NCBI RefSeq assembly: GCF_001836165.1 | Contig: NZ_KV827648.1 | Location: forward strand, 1-64,000 | DNA length: 64,000 nt | Origin: Corynebacterium sp. HMSC036D02 | Lineage (GTDB): Bacteria; Actinomycetota; Actinomycetes; Mycobacteriales; Mycobacteriaceae | Direction: 5' to 3' | Part shown: piece after piece, positions 1 to 10,234 of the stretch | Numbering within the stretch: position 1 is the stretch's first letter | Layout: the number at the start of each line of letters is the position of its first letter | The notes under the pieces: model-generated | Seen by the model: the letters and a program-made list of their open reading frames with translations, nothing else | Databases searched by the model: none | What the model was told of the DNA's origin: nothing | Made by a program: the position numbers and the translations under genes

Positions 1-20
1 GGTGTCTACCAAACAGGGGT

Positions 21-45
21 CAGGTCCCAGTCTGACCTGCTTTTT
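21..45 (+). terminator. Possible rho-independent terminator at window edge
   Basis: Arms CAGGTC (21-26) and GACCTG (34-39) form a short hairpin followed by CTTTTTC. An overlapping alternative pairing GGTCAG/CTGACC (18-23, 32-37) exists. It would end a gene lying to the left of the window. The stem is short, so this is tentative. Confidence 0.4.
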
Positions 46-381
46 CACAACAAAGGGGAGCTCTAAACTAGACACAGTTGTTGGCAAAGTTGTTTCAGAG
101 TTGTTTTTCACGACACTCAAGCCTCAGAAAAACAACTTCCTGGGAAATGGATACCGAAGAGAGGTGAACCAGGCAAGGGATTTTTTGAAAGTTCACGCTC
201 GAGGGAATGCGCACGTCCATGTTTTGGACTCAAAGAAGGAGCGCCAACCGCATACAACCAGCAATTTTGAAAGAAGGAATGAGTATGAATTCCACCTGCA
301 GAATTGGACGTACCGTCATTTGCGCCTTAAACCCTAAAAGTCGCGCCGCCCCGAAAATTACATATGGCTACTTAATAGAAG
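46..381. other. Intergenic stretch, no supported gene
   Basis: The reading frames here have no recognisable domain, no convincing ribosome binding site and a composition unlike the neighbouring genes. It sits upstream of the hsdR fragment at 382-792 and is probably decayed mobile or intergenic DNA. Confidence 0.4.
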
Positions 382-792
382 ATAGCTTTTACTAATGGCA
401 TGGACCGTGACACGCGCAAGGCCGCGGTCATGGATTTAGCCGATGAGCTGGGGAATTTAGTCGCGGTCTCCCCCGCCCTGGAGGAACAGCTCGGCGTGGG
501 CCTTCCCCGCTTTGTCCGCACCATCATCGGGTTGGACGAATCCGCGGCGCGTTCCGCGTTTGCGGACATGATGGACGGCGCACGCCTGAACTCGGTGCAG
601 CTGGCCTTCATGAACCAGATCATCGGCGGGTTGGTCCACAACGGAATCGTCACTGTCGCGGAGCTCTTTGAGGCACCCTACGACGACTATGGTTCCCCTT
701 TCGACGTCTTCGACGGCAACGTGGCCACCATCCACGACATCAAGGAGCGCTTAGAGCGCATTGAACACAGCGTGGATGAGGTGTCCTCCTAG
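382..792 (+). pseudogene. C-terminal fragment of a type I restriction HsdR
   Basis: The frame is open from just after a stop at 376-378; the first ATG is at 400 and gives 130 residues. The protein aligns with the last ~100 residues of the full HsdR at 3794-7507: GLDESAARSAFADMM against GLDEAAVREQFADLL, LVHNG in both, and KERLERIE against RKRLERIE. This is the EcoEI_R_C-type domain that docks HsdR onto the methylase. Identity looks like roughly 40 percent, so it is a remnant of a different HsdR and not a recent copy. No helicase or nuclease part remains. It points toward leuS from the opposite side to the intact hsdR. I infer it is non-functional. Confidence 0.75.
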
Positions 793-860
793 GGCCGTTC
801 CTGAGGTACCTCAGAGGCGGTGCCGGAGTAACCGCAGGAGCGGCGCTTTCTTGGGGCGAT

Positions 861-3710
861 TTACTTCACCACCAGGTTGACCATGCGGCCCGGGACGTAG
901 ATCTCCTTGACCACGTTCTTTCCAGCGGTCAGCTCAGCGATGCGCTCATCGTCCTTGGCGATGCCCACGACGGTGGCTTGGTCGGCGTCAGCAGGCACCA
1001 TCACGCGTGCCTTGACCTTGCCGTTGATCTGCACCGGAACCTCGATCTCGTCATCGACCAGGTACTTCTCGTCGAACTCCGGGAAAGCCTCGTAGGTGAT
1101 GGTCCCCTCATGACCGAAGCGCTTCCACAGCTCCTCCGCGATGTGCGGGGCAACGGGGGAGACCAGCTGGGCCAAGGGCTCCACGGCGGCACGCGGCGCG
1201 CCCTTCGGGTAGGCCTTGGTCAGGTAATTCACGTACTCGATGAGCTTGGCCACCACGGTGTTCAGGCGCAGGTTCTCGTAATCATCGCGCACGCCGGCGA
1301 TGGTGCGGTTGAGGTGCTTCAGGTCATCCTCGGAAAGCTCTGCGTCCGTCGTCGACAGCTCGCCAGAGTTCTCGTCGATAGCCAAGCGCCACAGGCGCTG
1401 CAAGAAGCGCTGCGCACCGACGACGTCCTTGGTTGCCCACGGGCGGGAAGTATCCAGCGGGCCCATGGACATCTCGTACACGCGCAGGGTATCGGCACCA
1501 TAGTCGCGGCAAATGTCATCCGGGGCGACGGAGTTCTTCAGGGACTTGCCCATCTTTCCGTACTCCTGGTTGACCTCTTCACCGTTGTAGTAGAATTTGC
1601 CATCCTTCTCCTCAACCTCGGCGGCCGGGACGTAGACGCCGCGGGAATCGGTGTAGGCATAGGCCTGGATATAGCCCTGGTTGTAGAGGCGGCGGTAGGG
1701 CTCCTTGGAGCTCACGTAGCCCAGGTCGAAGAGCACCTTGTGCCAGAAACGAGCGTAGAGCAGGTGCAGCACGGCGTGCTCAACGCCACCGACGTAGAGG
1801 TCAACGCCACCCGGGTCGTTGGCGCCGTGCTCTTCTGTGCGCGGGCCAGTCCAGTAGCGCTCGTTCTCCAAGTCGCAGAAGATCTCGTCATTCGTCGGAT
1901 CGATGTAGCGCAGCTGGTACCAGGAAGAACCTGCCCACTGCGGCATGACGTTGGTATCGCGGTAGTAAGTCTTGGGGCCATCCCCAAGACCCAGGTCCAG
2001 CTCCACCTCGACCCACTCGCGGGCCTTGGCCAGCGGCGGCTGCGGGGAGGAATCGGCATCGTCCGGGTCAAAGGAGACCGGCTTGTAGTCTTCTACCTCC
2101 GGCAGTTCGATGGGCAGCATCGACTCCGGCAGCGGGTAGGCCTGGCCGGCCTCGTCGTAAACGATGGGGAAGGGCTCGCCCCAGTAGCGCTGACGGGCAA
2201 ACAGCCAGTCACGCAGCTTGTACTGGATCTTCTCGCGGCCTACTCCCTGCTCCTCCAGCCATGGAATGATGGTGGCGATTGCCTCATCCTTGGACATGCC
2301 GTTGATGTCCAAAGAATCGTTGGCGGAGTTCACAGCCTGGCCGGACTCCGTGTACGCCTCCTTGGTGATGTCGCCGCCAGCAACCACCTCAGTAATCGGC
2401 AGGCCAAAGACGGTAGCAAACTCGTAGTCACGGGTATCGTGCGCCGGGACCGCCATGATGGCGCCGGTACCGTAGCCGGTCAGAACGTAGTCCGCGATGA
2501 AGATCGGGATCTGCTTGCCGTTGACCGGGTTGGTGGCGTAGGTGCCCAGGAAGACACCGGTCTTTTCCTTGTTCTCCTGGCGCTCGAGGTCGGACTTCGC
2601 GGCAATGGAGGCGCGGTAGGCCTCTACGGCCTCCTTCGGATCATCGTGGCCGAAGGTCCAGCGCTTATCCACATCATCCTCGTAGGGGATGGGGGAGAGG
2701 AGGGCGTCGACAAGCTCGTGTTCCGGGGCCAGCACCACGTACTCGGCGCCGAAGAGGGTATCCGGGCGGGTGGTGAAGACGTCGATGTTGTAACCCTCGG
2801 CGTGGAAGCTGACCTCTGCACCACGGGAGCGGCCAATCCAGTTACGCTGCATGGACTTGACCTTCTCCGGCCAATCCAGAAGCTCCAGGTCATCGAGCAG
2901 GCGGTCCGAGTAAGCGGTAATGCGCATCATCCACTGGCGCAGGTTCTTGCGGAAGACCGGGAAGTTACCGCGCTCGGACTTGCCCTCCGCGGTGACCTCC
3001 TCGTTGGCCAGCACCGTGCCCAGGCCCGGGCACCAGTTCACGGTGGAGTTAGACAGATAGACCAGACGGAATTCATCGAGTGCTTGGCGCTGCTCTTCCT
3101 TGGTCAGATCCGCGTAGTAGCGACCATCCTTGGTGGTGCGCTTGCCCACCTCAAGTTCCTTGATGAGCTCAGAAATCGGGCGTGCCTTCTGCTGCTCCTC
3201 ATCAAACCAGGAGTTATAAATCTGCAGGAAGATCCACTGCGTCCACTTATAAAACTCCGGGTCAGTCGAAGCCACCGAGCGGCGCGGATCGTGGCCCAGA
3301 CCCAGCATGCCCAGCTGGCGGCGCATATTGTTGATATTCGCCTCCGTGGTGGTGCGCGGGTGCGTACCAGTCTGGATGGCGTACTGCTCCGCTGGCAGGC
3401 CAAAGGCGTCATAACCCAGCGTGTGCAGGACGTTCTTGCCCAGCATGCGGTTAAAGCGGGCATAAGTATCCGTGGCGATATAACCCAGCGGGTGGCCCAC
3501 GTGCAGACCCGCGCCAGACGGGTAGGGGAACATGTCCTGAATGTTCATCTTCTCCGCGGGAAGTTCCTTACCCTCCTCCGCGAGCGGCCCAACTGGGTTC
3601 GGCGCGTTGAACGTACCGTTGTCCTTCCAGTACTGCTGCCAGGCACTTTCAATCTGCGCGGCGAGCTCCGGCGTGTAGCGGTGGGTGGTGTTATCGCTCG
3701 GGTTAGTCAT
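861..3710 (-). CDS. leuS: Leucyl-tRNA synthetase
   Basis: A 949-residue class Ia aminoacyl-tRNA synthetase that charges tRNA-Leu in the cytoplasm. The HIGH signature reads HVGH at residues 70-73, after PYPSGAGL, and the KMSKS loop reads [10 protein letters not shown] in the C-terminal half. In between lies the CP1 editing insertion, with [19 protein letters not shown], the threonine-rich and AVPAHD editing motifs. The end ends in [19 protein letters not shown], the usual leucine-specific and anticodon-binding tail. Length is normal for actinobacteria. It stands alone between restriction genes on both sides. A 14-bp palindrome, CTGAGGTACCTCAG, lies at 801-814 just past its stop. Confidence 0.98.
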
Positions 3711-3793
3711 GGTTAGACAGTGTAGTCACCGCACGGACATCTCCCCAGTTAGACCCAGCCGGACCGTATTCCTGTTCTGAGGCATGGTAGTAA

Positions 3794-6700
3794 CTAGGTA
3801 GCCTGCGCCGTCGCTTCAATCCGTTCAAGGCGCTTGCGTAGATCCACAATGACGTCGGTTTTGTTGTGAAAAATGTCGATGACGGAACCCTCTTCATCAA
3901 AGGGAGGCTGGAAGATCTCCTCGTAGGCCACACCACCGTTGTGAACCAGCACATCTACCAGCATCTTGATAAAGCGTATTTGGGCAGCATTGAAAGACGT
4001 ATTACTGAGCAGGTCTGCAAACTGCTCCCGGACTGCCGCCTCGTCAAGGCCCACCAAGCGGCGGATGAAGGCAGGAATGCTGTCCCCACCCATGCGCTCA
4101 CGCAGCTTGTCGACGCTTTCCGTGGAACCCCCACTTCCCCCGCCTGCCTGGGCTACCATCGCCTCCAGCGCTGCGACGTCCTCTGCGTTAAGCGTCCGTG
4201 CACTGCGCAATTTGATCATCGCCAGGTCGTTGGCATGCTCCTGCAGCAATTCGCGCAGGCGTTGCTCCAGTTGGGTGGGGTAGGAACCGGTGCCGGGCAG
4301 CCGCGCCGGCATCTCGTCATCAATCGTGAGCTCACCCATCTCATCTTGGATGTCGAGGGTGACGGCGTTGCGCTTTCCCTTGGGCACGAACTGAATGAGC
4401 GAACGCATGCCGATGCGGATGGTCTCGAGGTCCTCGACCGTCACGTTATTCCACCACTCCGGATCGAGCGCGCGCTCGAGGAAGGACCGCCGTTCGGCCA
4501 CCATGGGGATGGTGGAACTCACGGCCATGAGGTCATTCGCCATCCTCTCGACTCGTTCGCGCAGTGCCGCGAACTCCGGGCTGTGGTCGAGCAGCCCCAC
4601 CTGGAGCTTTAAAATCACTAGGTCAAAGCGCTTAGCTGTCTCAGAGTCCTTCATCGTGTCCAGCGGCAAGTGCGCAATGTGGCGGCGCAGCTGCTCAGCT
4701 TTCTCCTCACTTAGCTCATCCCACGCAGAGCGTTCGCGGTATCGCAGCAAGGTTTCCTTGTCGCTGGGGCGGACCATGATGTGGCCTAGCGGTATAGACG
4801 CCGCCGAGGCGTGAAGGGAGTCAGCAAGTTCGGCGCGCATCTCTGGGGCCTTAGCGTGCTTATCCAACTGAGCAAGCAACCCCACGCGGGCATCAAAGAG
4901 CTTTTCCGACAGCGACCGTGGGCGGCCAATAACCGATTCACGGGCTTCACCCTTAAAGAACTCGTCCACGTTGCCGCAGAAGTCGAAGATGAGGAAGTGC
5001 GTCTTGTCCATCCCCGGGCCGAAGAGGTCCGGGCGCAATCGCGTCCCTCGGCCCACCATCTGCCAGAACTTGGTGGGGGAGTAGACGGGTTTGAAGAACA
5101 CAAGGTTGACCACCTCGGGCACATCGACGCCGGTGTCAAGCATGTCCACCGAAATCGCGATGTTGACGTCCCCGTCCGGATCTGCGAAGTCGTCCAATGC
5201 CGACTGCGCATACTTCGTGTGCGTGGTAATCACGGAGGCTCCAGTACGCGAATACTCCGGGAACGTAGCGTCAAAGACTTGCTTGATGAGCTCCGCGTGA
5301 CGTTGAGTCCGGGCGAAGATGATGGTTTTGCCCAGTTGGTCACCGCCCACGCGGATCCCGTTCTCCACCACGGTTTTCAACACCTTGCGTATGGTGTCCT
5401 TGTTGAACAGGTAGCGGTTAATCTCCGCCGAGGAAATCTGCCCGGGCGGATCTAGGCGCCCACCGTCCTCGTCGGTACCCCAATCGGACGTGTCCCACGC
5501 CAGCTGTTCCTCGGGGGAGAGCTCGTCATAGGACATACCACGACGCAGGAAGAGTGAGTCCTGACGAGCCGTCTTGAAGGGAACGAGGTTTCCATCTGCC
5601 ACGGCTTCATCGAGGCCGTACTCGAAGGACGGTGTTTTATCTTCCATCTCAAAGAGCGCATATGTGTCATGGTCGATTTCGCTCTTCGGCGTCGCCGTCA
5701 GCCCCACCACGTAGGCATCGAAGTACTCCAAGATGCGCTTGAAGCGGTTGTACACGGAGCGATGGGCCTCATCCACGATGATGAGGTCAAAGTCGAACGG
5801 CCCAAACTTGGCCGGCTTGTCTCCGTCATCCCCAATCAGGTTCATCATGGTGTTGTAGGTAGTGACGTACACATCACCTACCTGCTCAGGATTTTTGATG
5901 AGGTTCACGGGCGTGGACTCCGCATACATGCTCACAAAGGCCTTGTGCGCTTGGTTGACCAAGGCGGTGCGGTCCGCCAGGAACAGCACCTTGCCCACCC
6001 AGCCGGCCTGACGCAACAGCTTGGCGGTGGCCACGGCCACACGCGTCTTACCAGTTCCCGTCGCCATGACCAGCAATGCTTGGCGACGCCTCCGCCTCTC
6101 CAACGTCTCCGTCACCGCGCGGATGGCCTCGAGCTGATACGTGCGGGCGCCGCCGCCAGCAATCTCCGTATCAACCGCCGTCTCACTCAATAGGGCACGC
6201 ATGGTGCGCCGCCCGATCATGCGGCGAAATTGCTGCGCAGTGGGGAAACCTTCAACCTCTCGGGCGGGATAGCCCACACCGGAGCCAGGAAGGTTAGCGG
6301 CATCATCGATCAGGTCAATGTGATAGCCGTTGGTACACAACATGACCGGCCGTGTGCCGTATTCGCGCTCGATGCAATCCGCGTACAGCTTCACCTGTTG
6401 GGCGCCCACGCTCATAGACTCCATCGATTTCTTCGCTTCGATAACGGCCAGCGGTGTGCGGTCATCATCCCACAAGACATAATCTGCGTAGCCAACGCCG
6501 GAGGGATTGGGCATGCCGCGCAGCTCGAGCTCTCGGGTGATTGAATCATCACTAAACCCTGCTGCTTCGAGCATCGGGTCAATGAGCTGTCGGCGGGTCT
6601 CGGCCTCGCTGATCGCCAAAGGCGCAGCCGACGGTGCTGCCACCCCAGCGCGCTCTGCCGCGGCTGCTTGTTGCTCAGCCAACTGCTCCTGGAGGGCCTC

Positions 6701-7507
6701 AATCTTGGCAGCAAGTTCGTCTTTCACCTGCCGTGCAGCTTCGCGCTCCGCTTCGGCTTGCTCCTGGGCATCGGCGATCTCCGCCTTCGCCTTAATCTCC
6801 GTGCTCCGCCGCTTGAGCTCGAACTGGGCTGCCTCACGAAGGCGCTTCTCCTCCGCTTCGCGCGCGGCTTCCTTGGCCTCATCGAGCAGCAGCCGGTTCT
6901 TCTTTAGCTCCTCATCCTGCTGCGCTAGCTTCTTGAGGTACGCGGCGGTCTGCGCTTGGGAGCGCCCAGCAACGTGAATGCCTGAAGAGTCAGCTGTGGC
7001 CTGGCCCAGCAGGTTAGTATCAAAAGCCGCCTGCGGACCCGGTGCGGCCTGAGGGTTGGCCGAGTGGTACCGCACCGCCCAGGCCATGAGGTCATAGAGG
7101 TGCGCCGCCGTCTTCCGCGCCCTCTGCGGGGAGGTCGGCGCTTGCTTGCCTTCCATGTCGTCTGCGTGCGCGGCGTCGTTGCCGCTCTTGCGCACGAGAG
7201 TCATCTTGCGCAGCATGGTCTTATTGTCCACACACTTAGTGAAGGCGCGGTCTCGGGTCATCTCCGCCAAGCTACGGTACTGAGTGTCACCCAAATTTCG
7301 GAGCACCCAGATGTGGCTGACCACTCGCTCCAGCACCTTGCGCGCATAGAAGCAGGAAATCACCGGGTCCGCATCCACGAACCGCTCTACCTTCAGGCAC
7401 TCCTCATACGCCGTGGGCCAGACGTAACGTACAAAGCCGAAGTTGCTGCGTGCAGGCCCACCTGGCACACCGTTGCGTCCGGCAGTCGGGGGAGTAGTGG
7501 TCACCAT
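3794..7507 (-). CDS. hsdR: Type I restriction endonuclease subunit R
   Basis: The motor/nuclease subunit of a type I restriction system. Order of domains in 1237 residues: a DUF4145-like N-terminal region (about 45-140), a long charged coiled coil (about 190-290, AREAEEKRLREAAQFELKRR), a PD-(D/E)XK nuclease (YADYVLWDDDRTPLAVIEAKK region, about 340-365), an SF2 helicase with Walker A MATGTGKTRVA, the DEAH box IVDEAHRS and the TATPKSE motif, and a C-terminal EcoEI_R_C domain. I chose the ATG at 7507 because GGAG lies six bases upstream; a TTG six codons earlier (7525) is also open. Its partners hsdM and hsdS are at 12.5-14 kb on the same strand, separated by four unrelated reading frames. Confidence 0.95.
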   Translation of the reverse strand: MVTTTPPTAGRNGVPGGPARSNFGFVRYVWPTAYEECLKVERFVDADPVISCFYARKVLERVVSHIWVLRNLGDTQYRSLAEMTRDRAFTKCVDNKTMLRKMTLVRKSGNDAAHADDMEGKQAPTSPQRARKTAAHLYDLMAWAVRYHSANPQAAPGPQAAFDTNLLGQATADSSGIHVAGRSQAQTAAYLKKLAQQDEELKKNRLLLDEAKEAAREAEEKRLREAAQFELKRRSTEIKAKAEIADAQEQAEAEREAARQVKDELAAKIEALQEQLAEQQAAAAERAGVAAPSAAPLAISEAETRRQLIDPMLEAAGFSDDSITRELELRGMPNPSGVGYADYVLWDDDRTPLAVIEAKKSMESMSVGAQQVKLYADCIEREYGTRPVMLCTNGYHIDLIDDAANLPGSGVGYPAREVEGFPTAQQFRRMIGRRTMRALLSETAVDTEIAGGGARTYQLEAIRAVTETLERRRRRQALLVMATGTGKTRVAVATAKLLRQAGWVGKVLFLADRTALVNQAHKAFVSMYAESTPVNLIKNPEQVGDVYVTTYNTMMNLIGDDGDKPAKFGPFDFDLIIVDEAHRSVYNRFKRILEYFDAYVVGLTATPKSEIDHDTYALFEMEDKTPSFEYGLDEAVADGNLVPFKTARQDSLFLRRGMSYDELSPEEQLAWDTSDWGTDEDGGRLDPPGQISSAEINRYLFNKDTIRKVLKTVVENGIRVGGDQLGKTIIFARTQRHAELIKQVFDATFPEYSRTGASVITTHTKYAQSALDDFADPDGDVNIAISVDMLDTGVDVPEVVNLVFFKPVYSPTKFWQMVGRGTRLRPDLFGPGMDKTHFLIFDFCGNVDEFFKGEARESVIGRPRSLSEKLFDARVGLLAQLDKHAKAPEMRAELADSLHASAASIPLGHIMVRPSDKETLLRYRERSAWDELSEEKAEQLRRHIAHLPLDTMKDSETAKRFDLVILKLQVGLLDHSPEFAALRERVERMANDLMAVSSTIPMVAERRSFLERALDPEWWNNVTVEDLETIRIGMRSLIQFVPKGKRNAVTLDIQDEMGELTIDDEMPARLPGTGSYPTQLEQRLRELLQEHANDLAMIKLRSARTLNAEDVAALEAMVAQAGGGSGGSTESVDKLRERMGGDSIPAFIRRLVGLDEAAVREQFADLLSNTSFNAAQIRFIKMLVDVLVHNGGVAYEEIFQPPFDEEGSVIDIFHNKTDVIVDLRKRLERIEATAQAT

Positions 7508-7525
7508 AGAGTTCTCCAGGGACAA

Positions 7526-7856
7526 GTTTTCACATCACCAGGGACGTGGTGTCATATCGAATACAGCTTGATTCCAGTAATTCTAAGTCACCGCCCTATA
7601 CCTAGCTACCAGAATTACTCCTTTCCCGGGTCAATCTCTTCAGCCTCTCTCTTCCCTGACCTATCGCCGTCCTCCCTGGTTAATCACTGCATTCGCCCCT
7701 TGTCCTTGCCTAAATACGCCACTAGAATCACCGTTGTCCTGCAGTTCTACAGTTGGCTGTTCCAAGGTCCACCACTCAAAAACAAGGACACCAATAAACC
7801 AATAAAGAAGGACAAAACTCCCGTCCACCGGATGTTCAGACAAGGCAGCTAAAACG
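7526..7856. other. Intergenic region with repeated AAGGACA
   Basis: This 330-base gap separates hsdR from the divergent antitoxin gene and must hold both promoters. AAGGACA occurs twice, at 7784-7790 and 7808-7814, in the same orientation and 24 bases apart, close before the antitoxin start. Phd-type antitoxins repress their own promoters, so these could be operator copies. That is inference; I see no gene here. Confidence 0.4.
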
Positions 7857-8150
7857 ATGACCAGTATTTCTTTGCGCGAACTCACCCAGCGTTCTGAGCA
7901 CATAGTGCGTGCAGTGGCCGCTACGGGTCACAACGTGGTCATCACTGACCGCAATCAAGCCATCGTTCGAATTGTCCCCATCTCATCCCCAGATAGCCCC
8001 GTGAAGCAATTAGTGGCTGCCGGAATTTTGAGCCACGCTCCAGAGCCTTATTCACAGCCAGCCGCCACAGCCCCGCAGCCAAGGCACACAGACAATCTGC
8101 GTCCTGGAACCGACATTATTTCGCTACTGGACCGTGACGACCGCTTGTGA
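7857..8150 (+). CDS. Phd/YefM-family antitoxin
   Basis: 97 residues starting MTSISLRELTQRSEHIVRAV followed by GHNVVITDRNQAIVRIVP, the fold and spacing of Phd/YefM-type antitoxins that usually pair with VapC or similar toxins. The N-terminal part would bind the operator and the C-terminal tail (from about residue 45) the toxin. Its stop overlaps the start of a truncated vapC (TGATG), the normal arrangement for such modules. With the toxin destroyed it is probably an orphan, possibly kept as a regulator or an anti-addiction factor. Confidence 0.8.
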   Translation: MTSISLRELTQRSEHIVRAVAATGHNVVITDRNQAIVRIVPISSPDSPVKQLVAAGILSHAPEPYSQPAATAPQPRHTDNLRPGTDIISLLDRDDRL

Positions 8151-8248
8151 TGGCTTATGTGGATGGCTCGTTGCATGACCCCATCCAGATGCGCCGACAG
8201 ACTATCCACGCCGAGCCTTCTGCGCCGCTTCCTTGCGGACGTTTTTAA
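8150..8248 (+). pseudogene. Truncated VapC-type PIN toxin start
   Basis: The ATG overlaps the antitoxin stop. The frame begins MAYVDGS, matching the first strand of PIN-domain VapC toxins (MAYVDTS, with the first catalytic Asp at residue 5). It then loses resemblance and stops after 32 codons at 8246-8248, against the usual ~130 residues. The catalytic core is absent, so it cannot be an active RNase. The last part runs antisense over the 3' end of the HTH gene at 8202. Confidence 0.65.
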
Positions 8249-8744
8249 AGATCTGCGTAATGTCCACAGCGCCGTCAGTTTTATCTAGAGTATCTACGTC
8301 ATAGGCACCAGCACGCTGGGCCTCAGACGCCAGCTCTCGCAGTGCTTTGCGGCGTTCACTCCGCAGCCCATCTCGGTACCGCAATAGGTCAACGAGCCGA
8401 ACTCTCCTATGCCTTCCACCGGTAGTGCGCTCAAACGCAATCGATCCATCCTCAAGCTTCTTCACCAGAGTCGGCCTACTAATGCCCAGGAAATCTGCCG
8501 CTTGCTGCGTTGTGAGCAACTGGTCTACGGGCGCAACAGTCACGGCCTTTCCTTGCTGCATCGCGTGAACTGCGTCAAGTAATACGCTCAATGCCTCCTC
8601 GGGCAGATCTACCGCCTGCCCGTCGGGCCCCACTAGCGCAGTAGGTCCCGACTGCTGCTCTAAGAACCTGCTCACGTCAAGCATGACTTTCAGGTCCTGC
8701 GGCGGAAGCGTCGTGTGGGGGCGGTGATTCCGTGCCTCATCCAT
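8202..8744 (-). CDS. Excisionase-type HTH DNA-binding protein
   Basis: The central segment LLTTQQAADFLGISRPTLVKKLEDG and the following HRRVRLVDLLRY is an excisionase/MerR-like winged helix domain. Proteins of this kind commonly act as the antitoxin upstream of a PIN-domain toxin. The frame is open to 8825 (207 residues). I prefer ATG 8744 (180 residues) because two TTCGAA palindromes at 8763-8768 and 8772-8777, a likely operator, would otherwise lie inside the gene. No toxin gene follows: the sequence after its stop is the antisense of the vapC remnant. The start choice is uncertain. Confidence 0.65.
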   Translation of the reverse strand: MDEARNHRPHTTLPPQDLKVMLDVSRFLEQQSGPTALVGPDGQAVDLPEEALSVLLDAVHAMQQGKAVTVAPVDQLLTTQQAADFLGISRPTLVKKLEDGSIAFERTTGGRHRRVRLVDLLRYRDGLRSERRKALRELASEAQRAGAYDVDTLDKTDGAVDITQIFKNVRKEAAQKARRG

Positions 8745-8762
8745 AAGTTCATCATAGGGCAA

Positions 8763-8777
8763 TTCGAAAAATTCGAA
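8763..8777. promoter_or_regulatory. Twin TTCGAA palindromes, possible operator
   Basis: TTCGAA occurs at 8763-8768 and again at 8772-8777 with AAA between, giving a nearly symmetrical TTCGAAAAATTCGAA element about 20 bases before the preferred start of the HTH gene. Autoregulation by that protein is the simplest guess. Confidence 0.35.
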
Positions 8778-8978
8778 AGAGCGAACGCAGCTCCTCGTGC
8801 CCGATGAATGCCTACTCATTTTCATGCTGCGGCATGCATCGTTTCTTCAAGGCAGCAGGCCAACAAACAAGCAGATCCATAAAAATAATTTTGATTACTA
8901 ATAACCAAGACTTCAGACACAATCTTGGGCTATAACTACAAGGTCACTATTTCTCTTCTCTGAAAGTTGAACTCTCCC

Positions 8979-10157
8979 ATGACATACTCTCGGCTCGGCC
9001 TTGGCGTCTCCATCGCCGTTTCGCTCTCCTTGGTTTCTGTCCCTTCCGCTACTGCTCTCGATGCTCAGCTGGACACTCGCAACGGCAAAGAGATTTGTGT
9101 GGTCTCCCTCGACTCCACGGAAAAGGAAATCTCTAAGAAGTACTTCGCTGCGAAACTCGAGGAACAAACCAAACTGCAGAACCGCATGCGCCAGGACTTC
9201 CCGCAGTATGCGGACAGCTTTGCCCGCCTAGACTCCGCCCCTCAGACCCACAGAATGCTCACTTTCTGGTCTGACATCAGCTTCTTTGCGCTCCCCACTG
9301 AGGCTGAGCTTGCAGCTCAGGGCTACGACCGCTTGGACGCTTCCTACCTCGTATTCACCAATTCTGACACTGAGGCCAAGTACAAGGATTGGGCGGCCAA
9401 CGGATATCCCTTCAATTGGGAAGTGGCGCGCAATTGGACTCCCAGCGAACTCGCTGAGTATCCCTACGGCAATCTCCCCGTAGTGAACTCACAGAACGGT
9501 GAAGTCGAGGATTCTGCCATGGATCTTCGGACGCAGGTGCCCTCGTACTCCGCAGGTCTACATGCTGGTTTCCCCACTACTTCTCAAAAGCTGACCAATC
9601 TCATGAAGCCGGGGGAGCTTCGTCTGCAACCTCTCGAGGATGAATTCGAAGCCGTAGCAGGCCTCGAAGTCATGGGCTTTACCTTGCCCTTCAGCTCCAC
9701 TGTCACCCTTGCTGGTGCTTGCGAAAACGCCTACCTCGCGAAGGAACAATCCGAAGCTGAGGCCTCTGCTACGCCGCCGACCTCTGAACCAGTTCCGTCC
9801 ACTAGCACAACCACGGCACCGACCACTTCCGTTGTGCCTCCTTCTTCGACGAAACCAACCACAACCCGTCCGGCTAAGACCACCCCGGCAGCTACTCCTA
9901 CTGCACCCGCGAAGCCGACCACGGCAAAGCCAACTACAACCAAGCCCAAGCCGACCACGACCAAGTCCACCTCTGCGCCTACGTCCACCGCGCCCGCAAA
10001 GCCGACCACAACCACTCCAGCGCCGAAGCCCAATAAGACCAATGACAGCGGTTCCTCCACTGGCGGAATCATCGCCATCGTCTTGGCAATTCTTGCCGCC
10101 GCAGGTATTGGTGTTGTGGCCTTCCTGCCGCAACTAGGGTTCAAGCTCCCTTTCTAG
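8979..10157 (+). CDS. Cell-surface anchored protein with Thr/Pro stalk
   Basis: A 392-residue exported protein. An N-terminal signal peptide (MTYSRLGLGVSIAVSLSLVS, with an Ala-rich cleavage site near ATALDA) is followed by a ~250-residue folded domain that I do not recognise. A low-complexity stalk of Thr, Pro, Lys and Ala (repeated TTKPT-like units) leads to a C-terminal hydrophobic helix (GGIIAIVLAILAAAGIGVVA) and a short tail. There is no LPXTG motif, so it is probably held by the membrane helix. I chose ATG 8979 over an in-frame TTG at 8967. Its stalk is the only obviously repetitive part. Function unknown. Confidence 0.8.
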   Translation: MTYSRLGLGVSIAVSLSLVSVPSATALDAQLDTRNGKEICVVSLDSTEKEISKKYFAAKLEEQTKLQNRMRQDFPQYADSFARLDSAPQTHRMLTFWSDISFFALPTEAELAAQGYDRLDASYLVFTNSDTEAKYKDWAANGYPFNWEVARNWTPSELAEYPYGNLPVVNSQNGEVEDSAMDLRTQVPSYSAGLHAGFPTTSQKLTNLMKPGELRLQPLEDEFEAVAGLEVMGFTLPFSSTVTLAGACENAYLAKEQSEAEASATPPTSEPVPSTSTTTAPTTSVVPPSSTKPTTTRPAKTTPAATPTAPAKPTTAKPTTTKPKPTTTKSTSAPTSTAPAKPTTTTPAPKPNKTNDSGSSTGGIIAIVLAILAAAGIGVVAFLPQLGFKLPF

Positions 10158-10234
10158 AGATTGGCTTCTTAGGTCATCGCCATTAACTCTTTTAAGGCGA
10201 AAGAGCGGAAATAGTTTCCCCGACGTGACCAATG

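Noticed and set aside
2..337. 111-residue open frame at the window start
   Set aside because: It runs through a terminator-like hairpin, has no recognisable domain and unusual composition.
978..3716. 912-codon open frame antisense to leuS
   Set aside because: High third-position GC keeps the opposite frame open. The protein has no domain and leuS is unmistakable; similar long shadows lie over gabD (43456-45096), hpaD (46736-47824), hpaE (48331-49410) and trpD.
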